A stretch of 33,047 nt of DNA, taken from the NCBI RefSeq assembly GCF_000143415.4, contig NW_003314488.1, positions 1 through 33,047 of the forward strand, written 5' to 3'. The DNA comes from Selaginella moellendorffii. Its lineage: Eukaryota > Streptophyta > Lycopodiopsida > Selaginellales > Selaginellaceae. Under the pieces are notes generated by a model. The model was not told the origin of the DNA and searched no databases. It saw nothing but the letters and a program-made list of their open reading frames with translations. The stretch's first letter is position 1, and every line of letters begins with the position of its first letter. Of this stretch, positions 11,742-22,579 are shown piece by piece. Position numbers and translations under genes: made by a program.

Positions 11742-14700
11742 ACTCCACCACCCATAGATGAAGTTCGATGTCCTCATCGAACGGTAAACCCTTTTATAAA
11801 GTAATACCCACATGTATTATCATTTCCATCCTTGGCCCCCGGCCAATATTTGTCTATGGTTTGACACCGAAGGCTCACCATGCCTTGTCCATCCTCTAAG
11901 GAGCATAGTCTCTCCAACATAGAAACTCACTTGACCCCCTAGGGTGGTTTACTCCCTTTTATTGGTTCAGTTCTCGCTAAACCCGTTAGAAACACCCTCT
12001 CTAACTCAATTCCACTACTCATTCTCGAGTAATCTTAGATTCCATTGACATAACCTTTGCATTTTGGAACTTTTAATTTTGATTTCTCCGAGTCAATTTT
12101 CTAGGTGTCTCCGACACCTTACGTTGCACATGGTGCAACTCCACTTCCCTATCCTAGGAAGTTCTTTACTTGAGGGTACTATCATCCTCTCTTCGATATC
12201 GTGCCACCTTTGGGCACTAAGTTCCAGTTATCATAATTGGTGCTAGGGCTGCCCACGGCCCTATTATTTGGCTACCTTACCGCTCCCCCCTTTGGAGCAT
12301 TCACTTTCGCCAAATCGGAGCGGTTAGGAATCCATCCTTGGGGAAACATTGCCTTTCCCACAATCCGTTAGCACCCAACACATTAGTGTTCTCGGCTTAA
12401 CTTTGCCATTTGGATTCTTTTCCATGATTCCCATGGCTCTTTTCTTAGCCACTAGTCTTTTGCTCCTATCCTTGATTGTTGCACCCAGCAACATAGGATC
12501 GCTCCCTCCATTTTCGAGGTTTCCTTTCAATTCCATAGCAAACACTTTGCTTTTGTCAAGTCTAGAGGGTGTTCACCCCTAGTATGTCTCTTTAACATTT
12601 CCGGCTGTGGGCTCTATCCACGGCTTAACTTTTGAGACCCTCCCTTGGATCTCTTATAGAGACTACTTTCTTCGGATTTACTATGCCATAGCAGTGACAT
12701 AGCTCATTTCCCATAGGTGCTCTTTCCACTTGGTCACCTTGACCAAGCCACACCATTATCAATAGTTCAAATCAACACTTTGAATTAGGAATCATATCCC
12801 TTAACCCAAACAAAGACCTTGTCCTTGTTTAGCCACAAGATCACCTAGTGATCTCATCTTGACCCCTTAATAGGTCTACCAATAGGAACTAGGTCTTCCA
12901 GACCCTTCTAAGTTGTTGACTATGACCCCGAGGGCATCCCCCACACTTGGCGGTGCACCCAAGCCAGCCCTTCCGGCCAAGGATCCATAGCAACTGAGAC
13001 TGGGTGTCCCCATCTCATTCACCACGTCCTTGGTGCCTTTTGCACCAAAGTGTTCAAGTTAGATATGCCGAACTTTCACTCTAAGCAATCTAACCGTGCA
13101 TCACGACTCCGGGGCATCCCCCGCTTGGCAGTGTGCCCAAGCCAATCTCCTCATTGAGAGTCCATGACCACCAAAATATGAATGTCCTCATATTCCAAAC
13201 CATCACCACGCCTTAGTGATTTGAGACTTGAACCCAAGCACTAGAGGGTCGGGACTCGAACCCAACCTCCATATATGCATCTACGGACGGCATCACCCTA
13301 GATGCCTGGCGTGACTCCCCACGCCGGTGCACCAACTTATACTTAAAGCGCGCTATAGATCGCAGCTTAGGAACCTAGTTCCTCCACACTGCCAAGTCCT
13401 CTCACTTGACAAGTCTGTGATCATGCATGGACTCCTCCATGCTTGGCCCCATAGCCCACCCTTTTTGAAGTTATCACCTTCAACTAGGGTATTTGTTCCC
13501 CATGACTTGCCAATCTCGCTTGGCAAGTCCTCCGACCACTGTAACATGGTCCCTGCATAAGCATGAAAGTCCTTGACCATCGACTTTCGTTCAAAGCCCT
13601 CTCTTTGAACACTCGGGAACTACTTCCCTAACCTTGATAGCCTTGCCTCATGGCAAGCTTCAAGACCACGCTTCTGCTGTGCCATTCTGATTTCGCGCCT
13701 TTCATGAACCATTTACACTTGGCCTTTTTAGGTACTAAGCTACCTAGAATCATCTTTGGGAACTTTGAAGGAACTCTGTCCCTTAGCTTGCTAAAGCTTC
13801 CTTTTTCGCAAGCTTTATAGTTGCCATATAGTCTAACATGGACAATTCCATATTTTAGACTCTCCATGGCATCACAGTTGCTAGCAACAACATCCTCGAG
13901 CACCCTTTTAATTCTTCACTCCCAACTTGCATAACCCCCATTGGATATGCCCTTCGATTTCTATGGTTCAGTTCCATCCCAATACTACTTGCCTTTTGGC
14001 CCCATATGTTTCCTTTGGTTATTCTCCTCCAGATTAGGAGGATAGCTTTGCACATTTTACTATGCCTTAGCAAGTATTCTTAGGGATGAACCTACCTGAT
14101 AGCCTAGGGAGTGGTTCCTCAATCTTGGGCATGCTCACCTTATAATCCCACACACCGGGATTAACGTTGCTACTTATGGGCCTTTACATGCCCATCACTA
14201 GCCTTGCCAAACTTCCATTTTTGGCTTTGTCCAATTCGGGTAGACAGTCTTCTCCTATCTCCATAACCTCGGACATTTGGATAGCACCTTTTATCCATCA
14301 TTCGCTAGGGACTTAGTCCCTTGAGCCTTACCTATTGCCCTTGCGACACGAAACACCACCTTTTGGTGTTCTAGAATGTTTGGGTGTCCCAATGATGGCC
14401 TCCTGACCATGAGCATTCCCGTTTACGACATTGACTTACTATATCGTAACATAAGCAATTTATCCTCCGTAAGGGTATATCTAACTTCCTTATGCCATTA
14501 AAAAGTCTTCGGTAGCTACCCTCTACCCGTTTAACCAATTATCTTGCACCTCTTGCTTAGTTGCCTCATAGTTGTCAAGTCCTACAACTCATTACTGATG
14601 CTTCCACACCTCTATCATTGTTTTGGTCACCACACTCTACCACATGCCTTCTACCTTAGGCTATGCCATTCCCATTTCCGTTGGGATTCCTTTAGCAAGG

Positions 14701-15815
14701 GGTTCTTATGAACCCACCAACATAACCTCAAGGTATCATACCTTGGCACATTTGGTGTCTCCACACCATTGGCCCCACGAGCCTATCCTTATGACACTAC
14801 TTATTAGTGTCTAGGTCTTTGCCAAGACCAATATAGTTGTGCCTCATGCTAACTATCCATTAGCACCGCACCATAGTGTTTGTCCCCAACTCTGGGCCAA
14901 AGTTTCTTTCTTTTGGGAACATCTTTCCCACAACTTTAGTATGGCACATTCTGCCATCAATGAGATATTTCCTGTTCTCATACTTGGATCTTATGATCCT
15001 CCCCATACCTCATGGGGCACCATACACTTCAGTCTAAATGCTTCAATCAATCCCTTAGGACCATTCCCTGACCCCACTTGAGTCATCTAGCATTTTTGGA
15101 CTTCGCTAAACTAACGACCCATAAGGTCCTATTTTCGAGGTGCCAGCTCACTCAAATACAACTTCATGTATTCATGTCCTACTCATAAGGACCATCTTGC
15201 AAATGTTACTCCAACACTTCATTATTTCCCGTTCTCTGTGGGCTGCCTTTGCCCCTTAGGAGTATCCGTCCCTATGATGAGAATGCCGACTCATCCTTTG
15301 AGCACACCCCTAACTCCTTGGGTTCATTCCAGCATTTACAAAAGGTAGCCCCAGCTACCATTTCGAGGGCTCTTGCCCTCATCCGTACTTGACCTCTCAT
15401 GGTCATCAATTCAGGTCTCAAATTCATGAGCACCAGCCTCAAGTACGTGCGGATTATCTTGTGACTCCTTTATTGTTTTGGAGTCTGGATCTTTCCCGTG
15501 ATCCCAATTATAGTTGTTTACCACAACTACCTTAGTTAGTTTGCTGAGTCAAACGCTCATCCGGACCACATCCTCAACTCTTTGAGGGAAACCTTATACC
15601 GTTCCCAAGATCCCGAAGTCGTTCCCTTACTGGCCCTTTTCCATCCACCACATCGCACACAAGTTCACACATGAACTTGAGTGGAGAGCCATGTCCTCTC
15701 GACATGCTACTCCTCGAGGATAGGTCCATATCTAGGACCTTCCAATTTCAATACCAGTGGTGATATACTTGGCCACCAATAAGAGTCGGACTAAGGAACA
15801 GCTCCGATACCAAGT
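11742..15815 (-). other. LARD internal region: no protein, dense short perfect hairpins
   Basis: No frame over about 90 codons and no retroelement motif. Short perfect inverted repeats with small loops follow one another along nearly the whole length. Examples: GTTCGATG 11763 / CATCGAAC 11775; GTTGCAC 12123 / GTGCAAC 12133; CTTGGTCA 12729 / TGACCAAG 12740; GACTTGCCAA 13504 / TTGGCAAGTC 13520; GAAAGTC 13565 / GACTTTC 13582; GTTCAAAG 13589 / CTTTGAAC 13603; CAAGGTAT 14729 / ATACCTTG 14738; CGTACTTGA 15384 / TCAAGTACG 15439; CAAGTTC 15660 / GAACTTG 15673. Reading by eye I find a pair of at least 5-6 bp roughly every 40-60 bases. The genomic RNA would therefore fold into a chain of small stem-loops. 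Whether this exceeds chance needs a shuffle test; the 8-10 bp pairs are too many for random sequence by my estimate. Confidence 0.7.
15801..15812 (-). promoter_or_regulatory. LARD primer-binding site
   Basis: On the - strand TGGTATCGGAGC follows the 5' LTR after three bases. It matches the initiator Met-tRNA 3' complement (TGGTATCAGAGC) at 11 of 12 positions and sets the element's orientation. Confidence 0.85.
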
Positions 15816-17428
15816 TGTAAGCGACTAAATTTTCCATTCTACTTTAGTCACTTAACCACATCTCCAACCACTTGGAGGAGTCTCATTTGCAACCTCCATA
15901 CGTCCAATTCAGGACTTGGGGCTTGCTAGCCCCGAGAATGACATCCATGCCACTCAACCTTTGCACTTGGTCTAAGTGTTTCACGTGTCCAATCCCATGA
16001 CCGACACCCCAAGGCACCACTGATATATGAGCCTGTTACGCTAAGCCACGCTCATTCACCTTGGTCACATCGGTGGTCTAACACCACCTGCATTGCAATC
16101 CCGTCTTTCCAAGACTGGGCCATCCGTCCATGAGTGATCATCCCAGATCCACTCCTTAGCATCCTTAGGATGCCCACCGACAAGGGGAATAGCCTTCCCC
16201 AATATCCCTCTGTCAGTCCCCACTAAGTCCCTTTTTGCCCCTGGCCGTGTTTGCCAACACTGCCACTGGATCGAGGCCCATAGGCCCGACCACTAAGTCC
16301 CACGATCCTCTGGGACTTCCTCACCACACGACTGTGTCCTTGGTCACTACCCTAGAGGACTGCTCCTCTTCCTTTCCATAGTCTGGGCCTTTGGGACAAC
16401 ATTTCAGAACACCGTGGCCTTACGCGAGCCACCTGGGTACTCTCCCCGCCTTCCGCCCTTGGGTGCTCTAGCCATGGGCTTAGAGCAAGGTTCCGTTGAG
16501 CCACGCCTGGTATCCAAGTAGGTAGTGCCACCCACACTTGGACTGGGAGCATCAGCCAGTCGATCTCCCGGGGGAACTAGAGCCAACTCTTGAACACTTC
16601 ACCAAGCTACCCTGTTTGTCGGTCCGTATTCACTCTAGTCTTGGACTTCCCAGTGGTCAGTTCATCACCCAACACTGGGTCTGGCCTTCCTGGGCCAAAC
16701 TGGCCTTTCCTGGCCAAATTGGCTCCACTGCAGTCCTCCCCCTTCCTATACTTTTGGAGCTCACCAAACCCCTCAGGGTTTGGGAGACGAATGCTTTGGG
16801 CTTTCACCCTCTCAGACTCGAACTCAGACTCGGACTCAGACTCGGACTCGGACTCGGACTCGGACTCGGGCTCGGTCTTGGCCTCCGCCTCGGTGTCGGT
16901 CTCGGTCCCGGTCTCGGTCTCGACCTCGGACTCCATCTCGGGTCCATCTCGGACTCCATCTCGGACTCCGTCTCGGTCCATCTCAGACTCCATCTCGGAC
17001 TCCGTCTCGGTCCATCTCGGACTCCATCTCGGACTCCGTCTCGGTCCATCTCGGACTCCATGTCGGACTCCATCTCGGACTCCACTTCGGACTCATCACG
17101 GACTCCATCTCGGACTCCATCTCGGACTCCACCTCGGACTCCACCTCGGACTCCATCTCGGACTCCGTCTCAGTCCATCTCGGACTCCATCTCGGACTCT
17201 TCCACGTGTCATGTGTTAGTCCTTTTGGGTCCCTTTTTGGAGCCTCGCTTATTGCTCGCTTCGTGGTTGTTCCTCGAGCACTTTGTTGGGAGTTCCACTC
17301 CCGCTCTCGAGCTTTCAAGTCGGAGCTTTTAGTCTAAACGTGTTACGCTCGTTTGGCTTTCGTTTCAGCCACTACCACGTGGCACCCTTCCTGCTCCACT
17401 TTGGGACCTAGGGATTTTGTGTTTCACA
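15816..17428 (-). repeat. LARD 5' LTR (right copy)
   Basis: Begins TGTAAGCGACTAAATTTTCC at 15816 and ends GTGTTTCACA at 17428. It is collinear with the left LTR, with scattered single-base differences and a shorter minisatellite. Transcription of the element would start here, on the - strand. Confidence 0.9.
16814..17199. repeat. GGACTC-type minisatellite in the right LTR
   Basis: Same units as the left array but in a different order and number. All the long frames over it are repeat artefacts. Confidence 0.92.
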
Positions 17429-17433
17429 CACTC
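17429..17433. repeat. Target-site duplication CACTC of the LARD (right)
   Basis: Second copy of CACTC; the host exon resumes with GAGGAGAAGG at 17434 and reaches a donor GTAAGT at 17456. Confidence 0.9.
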
Positions 17434-18039
17434 GAGGAGAAGGATGTTCGTGAACGTAAGTCATTTTTTTTTTAAGTTCCCTCCTCACAAATATATGTTG
17501 TGGTCTTTGCAGTTGTAGCTGCTACAAATACCTTGACTGCAAATGATGATCCAAGGCCAGCCACGCAGGAACCAAACCCTTGCAAGAATAATGAAGAAGA
17601 AGACTCTGCGGATGAAGAGGACATTCTTCCATTACCGGAAGAAACTCTCCCCACACAAGACAACATGGACATTAGCAGAGTCGAAGAACAAGGTGATGGT
17701 GGGGATGAACCGCACCAAGGATCTCCAGAGACATCCTTGTCACCAGAGATAGTGGCTCCAGGCCATGCAGCTGGTAAAAAGCACTAACATAAATGAATAT
17801 TTTCTTCATTTTCTAATTTCTGAGTGCAGATAGGCCAATGGTAGTGTATGACAGTGATGGTAGAGGCCTTGAAGACCATGGTGTGCCTCCACCCCCCTTT
17901 CTAGAGGGAAGTAGCTCCACTCCGTTTACGCTTATAGAGTTGCTTGACAACTTTTCTACAGTAGAGTAAGATAATTGAAAATTTTGCTATTCAAAATTGA
18001 ACTAATGTTTGCATGTAGATTGTTAGAACAGCAACAAAG

Positions 18040-18189
18040 TCTAACGAAAGGTGAAACCGTGTGATGGTGCTCAAGATCCGTCATAGCATATATGGAATGG
18101 AAAATGTACATATGTGTGACATGGTGAACCGGTGAAGACTCGTGTCTCTCCACGTGGACTAGCCATGTGGCACAGGGCCACTCTCAACA
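18040..18189 (-). repeat. Copia 3' LTR (left)
   Basis: 150 bp. On the element strand it begins TGTTGAGAGTGGCCC and ends CCTTTCGTTAGA, so the end is GA instead of the usual CA. A purine tract (AGTGGGAG) lies just inside, at about 18190-18197. The polyprotein stop lies inside this LTR. Confidence 0.93.
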
Positions 18190-19112
18190 CTCCCACTGGC
18201 ACTGTGGCCATCAGGAGTGATGCTCATCAGTGGAGAAAGTCCCAGCCCTTCGCGATGGACTTGAAATCGATCTCGGGGTAGTGCTTTTGTGAAGATATCT
18301 GCAACCTGAGTGGTCGTGTCGCAGTAGATCAGCTCAATTGTGCCATCTTCCACTTTCTCACGAACGAAATGATGATGAATCCCAAAGTGTTTGGTGCGTG
18401 AATGAAAGCGAGGATTGACCGCTAACGCAATGCAGCTTTGATTGTCACAGAAGAGGCGAGTGGGAGTCTTCACACTCACACCAAGGTTAGAAAGTAGTGA
18501 GCGTAACCACATACCTTCTTTGGTAGCTTGTGAGGCTGCCAAATATTCTGCTTCCGTACTAGAGGTTGCCACTGTACTTTGCTTCCTGCTGCACCACGAG
18601 ACTGTCGCACTGCCCAGGGAAAACGAATAGCCAGAGGTGGACTTGCGTGTGTCACAGTCTCCCCCAAAATCAGCATCACAGTACCCCGTGAGGGTAAGCG
18701 CTTTTCCCTGGTAGCACAATCCAAGGTAAGTAGTACCTCGAAGGTACCTGAAGATGCGTTTCACCGCTGCCCAATGTTGAGATCCAGGATTAGCCAGGAA
18801 TTGGCTAACTTTGCTCACGGCAAAAGAAATATCTGGGCGCGTACAAACAGCTGGATACATGAGACTGCCAACAGCTTGTCTGTAAGGGATGGAGTCCATG
18901 GCTCTCTTGTCGTCCTCTGTCTCAGGAGACATGGCTTGTGAAAGCTGGCAGCCTAGTTCCATTGGTGTCGCCACTGGATTAGAGCTCGTCATAGAAAACC
19001 TGGCCAGCATATCTTCTATATACTTGGCTTGGTGAAGATAGATAGTGCATTGAGAGCGATCACGCACAAGTTCCATGCCAAGAAAGTAGGAAGCCGAGCC
19101 AAGAGTTTTCAT
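18159..19112 (-). CDS. Copia polyprotein, distal part: RT end and RNase H
   Basis: 317 codons from the first Met after the stop, in the same frame as the upstream 1,041-codon frame; seven codons separate the TGA (19136-19134) from this Met. It holds the RT connection (MKTLGSASYFLGMEL, SLMYPAVCTRPDISFAV) and copia RNase H: GYCDADFGGDCDTRKSTSGY, the acidic residue in STEAEYLA, DNQSCIALA, and the conserved tail RTKHFGIHHHFVREKV and VADIFTKALPRDRF. RNase H removes the RNA strand during reverse transcription. The last ten codons run into the 3' LTR. On its own this would be an N-terminally headless fragment; it belongs with the frame at 19134-22259. Confidence 0.9.
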   Translation of the reverse strand: MKTLGSASYFLGMELVRDRSQCTIYLHQAKYIEDMLARFSMTSSNPVATPMELGCQLSQAMSPETEDDKRAMDSIPYRQAVGSLMYPAVCTRPDISFAVSKVSQFLANPGSQHWAAVKRIFRYLRGTTYLGLCYQGKALTLTGYCDADFGGDCDTRKSTSGYSFSLGSATVSWCSRKQSTVATSSTEAEYLAASQATKEGMWLRSLLSNLGVSVKTPTRLFCDNQSCIALAVNPRFHSRTKHFGIHHHFVREKVEDGTIELIYCDTTTQVADIFTKALPRDRFQVHREGLGLSPLMSITPDGHSASGSVESGPVPHG

Positions 19113-19133
19113 CTCAAATTGGCTGCAAAGATC

Positions 19134-22100
19134 TCACTTAACCTGGAGAAACATTAAGCGATGATTATGGATGACAAGAGTATCATCAACATAAAGAGCG
19201 ATGATCACAAATGATTCACCCTCCACCCGAATATAAAGATTCGGGTCTGCCTCGCTACAGGAAAAGCCCACACTTAGTATAAAATCGTCAAAGCGTTTGT
19301 ACCAAGATCTGGGTGCTTGTTTCAAGCCGTAGACAGCTTTCTTGAGAAGCCAGAGATGATCCTCTTTTCCAGCGGCTAGAAATCCTTCTGGCTGTGCCAT
19401 ATAGATTTCTTCTTCAAGCGCGCCATAAAGAAACGCCGTGGTCACATCCATCTGTTCCAGATCAAAGTCTCCCACCGCAGCAAAATTAATCAAGGAACGA
19501 AGAGTAGAATGCTTAACCACTGGAGCGAAGGTGTCGTTGTAGTCAAGTCCAGGAACATGCGAGCATCCTTTCGCCACCAATCGCGCCTTGTAGCGAACCG
19601 AGCCATCAGGATTAAGCTTCAGAGCATACACCCACATGCTCTTGATAATCTGGCGATCGGAAGGCACAGTTGGAACAAGAACATGTGTCTCGTTCTTTTG
19701 CTGTGAAGCAATCTCGGCTTCCATTGCTACACGCCAGTAAGACGCTTCCTGCGAGGCCATGGCTTCTCCATAGGTCCTCGGAACAGTAGGAGTAGCTGCA
19801 CGAGAGGAGACCATTGTCTCGATGAGACGCTCAGTAGGCCGCCTTGTGCGGATCGATCTGCGTAGAGGATCTGGAGGAGGTGGCGGGGTTGGTGGTGTTG
19901 GAGTAGAAGCGGGCATGGGTTGTTGCGTAGGGACTGTTTGAAGCGGCACAGTGATCGTGCCAACAGTCAACTGATCTTGTTCCGCTTCAACGTCATTTTC
20001 TTCGGTCAAGGTAGGTCTAGAACCTTGACTAGAAGGAAGAAAAGAATTCTCGTTGAAAACCACATCTCTGCTCAGGATCTCCTGCTTCGTGATTGGATTC
20101 CAGAGACGATAGGCTTTGTGATCGAAGCCCACAAACACAGCCTTCTGGCTCTTGGGGTCCAATTTCTTGCGCATTCCATCAGGGATGTGTGCCCACGCTT
20201 CACACCCGAATATTCTCAGATGCGTAACTGTAGGTTTCTTGCCACTCCATGCTTCTTCAGGAGTGATGCCAGCAAGGGCAGAGGTGGGGAGCCGGTTCTG
20301 GAGATAGTTCGCCGTCAAGACAGCGTGAAACCAGAAGCTGCGAGGCAAACCACTGGAAAGTAGCATTGCCCGAGCACTCTCCACTAGTGTGCGATTCTTG
20401 CGCTCAGCTACGCCATTCTGTTGTGGAGTCTCTCGCGTTGTAAGTTCTCGCACAATCCCTCCTTGCTCACACAGCTGGTTGAAAGCATTAGAAGTGAATT
20501 CGCCTCCACCATCACTTCTCAATCGCTTGAGCATTTTCCCAGTTTGTGTTTCTCCCATATCCTTGAAAGTCTGGAAGTAGTGTAACGATTGGGATTTGCG
20601 AGCCATAGGGTAGATCATAGTGCGACGACTGTAGTCATCAATGAAACTGATAAAGTATTGGATACCTCCCACTGCTGTGGTGGCCATCGGGCCACACACA
20701 TCAGTGTGTACAAGTTCCATGAGCTCTGTAGCTCGAGATGCTCCAGTCTTGGGGAAAGGTTGGCGAGTAGATTTTCCTAGCTGACAGCCCTGGCAAAATG
20801 GAAGAACGGCTCTTGGGTCCAGGTCTAGACCTTCAACCATCTGCTCGCGTGCGAGCTGCTTGATTCTATCAGCACTAGGATGCCCCAGGCGTGCGTGCCA
20901 AAGCTCCAGTGAGTGACTGGTCGTTGTCTTTTGTGCGTGTAGGCCCAGACTCCGTCCAGCAAGATCTGGCAGCATGGTAAGGCGGTAGAGGTCACGCCGT
21001 CCAGGCCGGGACGCTGTGAGGATGGCTCCTGTGGTCGAGATCAGCTGGAATTGGCGAGGTGTAATGGCGAACTGATACCCATCCTCAGCAAATTGTCCCA
21101 CAGAGAACAAATTAGCACATAAACCAGGAATATAAAGAACCTCGTGGATCTTTACGACTATTCCTTGTGGTAAAGTGAACTTGATGGTTCCAATTCCTTT
21201 CACAGCAAGCTGCTGGGCATTGCCAACGATGACATACTCCTCTGTGGCTGTAGGATCATAGGCTTCAAAGTACTTATCACTGTTGAACATATGGTCTGTA
21301 GCAGCAGAATCCAGGTAGATGCACTCTGTAGACAGTGCTGCCACTGCCATAGCTCGTGACAAGATGAAGGCGTGTACCACCTTTTTCTTTGCATTGTTCC
21401 TTACAGGCTTGAGAGATGGATTTTTCACCCAGCATTGAGCTTCGTCATGGCCTTTCTTGTTGCAATGAGAACACTTGGGCTTCTTGGATGAAGAGGCTCC
21501 TTGTTTCCCTTTGTTCACTGTTTCTTTCCTGAGAGAAGAGTAGAATGCAACGGCCTCTGATCCTGTTGTTGCTCTTCGTCTCAGATCATCGTCCTGGAGG
21601 CTACTGATCACGCCATTCAGGGTTAGAGGAGTTCCAGTGGTAGTGAGGCTACGTATGAGAGGATCAAAGGATGGAGGAAGTGTGACGAGCACCAGCTCTG
21701 CTTCTTCTTCATCCTCTATCTTCGCTCCCACATCCTTAAGATCATCTAAGATTGTTCTCGCTGCAGCAAGATGATCCTTGAGGTCGTCCCCTTCAGCCAT
21801 CACCAGTGCATGAAGCTGCTTCCGTAAAAAGATGCGATGGGATGTTGAAGGGATCTGGTAAGTCTGCTTCATGGCCTCCCACGCTTCCTTTGCACTCTTG
21901 CACCGTCCAATGCAATGGAATTCTCGCCCCTCCAGCGCTGCATGGAATTTGCCCAAAGCTCTCCGGTCCTTCTTGCGATACTTCGCAGTTTCATCCACTG
22001 TAGCTGTATCTGGAAGTGTCTCAGTTCCTGTGGTGATGTCCCAGAGGCCTCGTTCATCCATATAGGATTCGAATTTTGTCTTCCAGAAGCGCCAGTTCCT

Positions 22101-22259
22101 CCCATCAAATTTTGGTGGATTTGCGTCCACTGAAACGATATCCGCTGTAGGCACAGTCGAATTTGTGATGGGAGGGGAAATAGGTGGTGGATTTGGAGGC
22201 AGATTTGTAGGAACAGTGGCTGCCATGGGTGCTGACACCCAATCCCACCACTCGTTCAA
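19134..22259 (-). CDS. Copia Gag-Pol polyprotein, proximal part (ends at one premature TGA)
   Basis: 1,041 codons. Gag (UBN2-type) covers about residues 40-240, with the zinc knuckle CSHCNKKGHDEAQC near 263-276. The protease motif is LDSAATDHM near 316, with Ala where Gly is usual after DS. Gag-pre-integrase follows (LWHARLGHPSADRI, then CQGCQLGKSTRQPF near 489). The integrase triad is Asp in ELVHTDVCGPM, Asp in RLRSDGGGEF and Glu in QQNGVAERKNRT. Reverse transcriptase begins near 870 (MWVYALKLNPDGSVRYKARLVAKG), with MDVTTAFLYG near 938 and the active-site YVDD near 1023. A TGA at 19136-19134 stops translation just after the YVDD box; the frame resumes at once. This is the only visible lesion, possibly CGA to TGA by methyl-cytosine decay. 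Met-12 is an alternative start. Confidence 0.95.
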   Translation of the reverse strand: MNEWWDWVSAPMAATVPTNLPPNPPPISPPITNSTVPTADIVSVDANPPKFDGRNWRFWKTKFESYMDERGLWDITTGTETLPDTATVDETAKYRKKDRRALGKFHAALEGREFHCIGRCKSAKEAWEAMKQTYQIPSTSHRIFLRKQLHALVMAEGDDLKDHLAAARTILDDLKDVGAKIEDEEEAELVLVTLPPSFDPLIRSLTTTGTPLTLNGVISSLQDDDLRRRATTGSEAVAFYSSLRKETVNKGKQGASSSKKPKCSHCNKKGHDEAQCWVKNPSLKPVRNNAKKKVVHAFILSRAMAVAALSTECIYLDSAATDHMFNSDKYFEAYDPTATEEYVIVGNAQQLAVKGIGTIKFTLPQGIVVKIHEVLYIPGLCANLFSVGQFAEDGYQFAITPRQFQLISTTGAILTASRPGRRDLYRLTMLPDLAGRSLGLHAQKTTTSHSLELWHARLGHPSADRIKQLAREQMVEGLDLDPRAVLPFCQGCQLGKSTRQPFPKTGASRATELMELVHTDVCGPMATTAVGGIQYFISFIDDYSRRTMIYPMARKSQSLHYFQTFKDMGETQTGKMLKRLRSDGGGEFTSNAFNQLCEQGGIVRELTTRETPQQNGVAERKNRTLVESARAMLLSSGLPRSFWFHAVLTANYLQNRLPTSALAGITPEEAWSGKKPTVTHLRIFGCEAWAHIPDGMRKKLDPKSQKAVFVGFDHKAYRLWNPITKQEILSRDVVFNENSFLPSSQGSRPTLTEENDVEAEQDQLTVGTITVPLQTVPTQQPMPASTPTPPTPPPPPDPLRRSIRTRRPTERLIETMVSSRAATPTVPRTYGEAMASQEASYWRVAMEAEIASQQKNETHVLVPTVPSDRQIIKSMWVYALKLNPDGSVRYKARLVAKGCSHVPGLDYNDTFAPVVKHSTLRSLINFAAVGDFDLEQMDVTTAFLYGALEEEIYMAQPEGFLAAGKEDHLWLLKKAVYGLKQAPRSWYKRFDDFILSVGFSCSEADPNLYIRVEGESFVIIALYVDDTLVIHNHRLMFLQVK

Positions 22260-22417
22260 GTCTAGGTCCAGGTTCTTAGTCGTCCAGTGCCTCTTGCAAG
22301 GCCTGGAGCGCTTGGATTAGGGCATGCCTCTGTCTACGTAGACGGAGGCTCCAATTCACCCTAGCAAGTGTCGTCCTGATCCTATGGTTTCGTATTCTTC
22401 TCGCTCTCCCAGGCATT

Positions 22418-22429
22418 GCTCTGATACCA
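22418..22429 (-). promoter_or_regulatory. Copia primer-binding site
   Basis: TGGTATCAGAGC on the - strand directly abuts the 5' LTR: an exact match to the plant initiator Met-tRNA complement. Confidence 0.95.
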
Positions 22430-22579
22430 TCTAACGAAAGGTGAAACCGTGTGATGGTGCTCAAGATCCGTCATAGCATATATGGAATGGAAAATGTACA
22501 TATGTGTGACATGGTGAACCGGTGAAGACTCGTGTCTCTCCACGTGGACTAGCCATGTGGCACAGGGCCACTCTCAACA
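22430..22579 (-). repeat. Copia 5' LTR (right)
   Basis: 150 bp, identical base for base to 18040-18189 in my line-by-line comparison. It is the promoter LTR of the element. Confidence 0.95.

Larger units (their letters stand above)
10087..17428 (-). mobile_element. Non-autonomous LARD-like LTR retrotransposon
   Basis: Two long direct repeats (10087-11741 and 15816-17428) flank 4,074 bp. A primer-binding site beside the right LTR reads on the - strand, so the element is oriented right to left, with its 5' LTR at 15816-17428. The target duplication CACTC lies at 10082-10086 and 17429-17433. Removing the element with one copy joins GCACTC to GAGGAG and keeps the HECT-like frame. No gag, protease, reverse transcriptase or integrase motif is visible on either strand of the internal region, which fits a large retrotransposon derivative moved in trans. 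Its LTRs differ by scattered substitutions and minisatellite length, so it is older than the copia insertion. Confidence 0.9.
18040..22579 (-). mobile_element. Young Ty1/copia retrotransposon
   Basis: Two identical 150-bp direct repeats bracket a primer-binding site and a single gag-pol frame on the - strand. Flanks are CAAAG (18035-18039) and CAAAA (22580-22584), a 5-bp duplication with one mismatch. Removing the element restores the HECT-like exon (GAACAGCAACAAAG joined to ATGGATTGATG). Total length 4,540 bp, compact for a plant copia element. Identical LTRs point to a very recent insertion. The domain order gag, protease, integrase, reverse transcriptase, RNase H is the copia order. Confidence 0.95.

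Noticed and set aside
10799-11761. 320-codon frame and several antisense frames rich in DSDS, SRTP and MESE
   Set aside because: They exist only because the LTR minisatellite is open in all frames; the same occurs at 16538-17337. No family signal.
11742-15815. Hidden gag-pol in the LARD interior
   Set aside because: Read on both strands, no zinc knuckle, protease DSG/DTG, YVDD-type box or integrase triad; longest frames under about 90 codons.
19920-20363. Plus-strand frames across the copia element
   Set aside because: Shadows antisense to the clear gag-pol frame.
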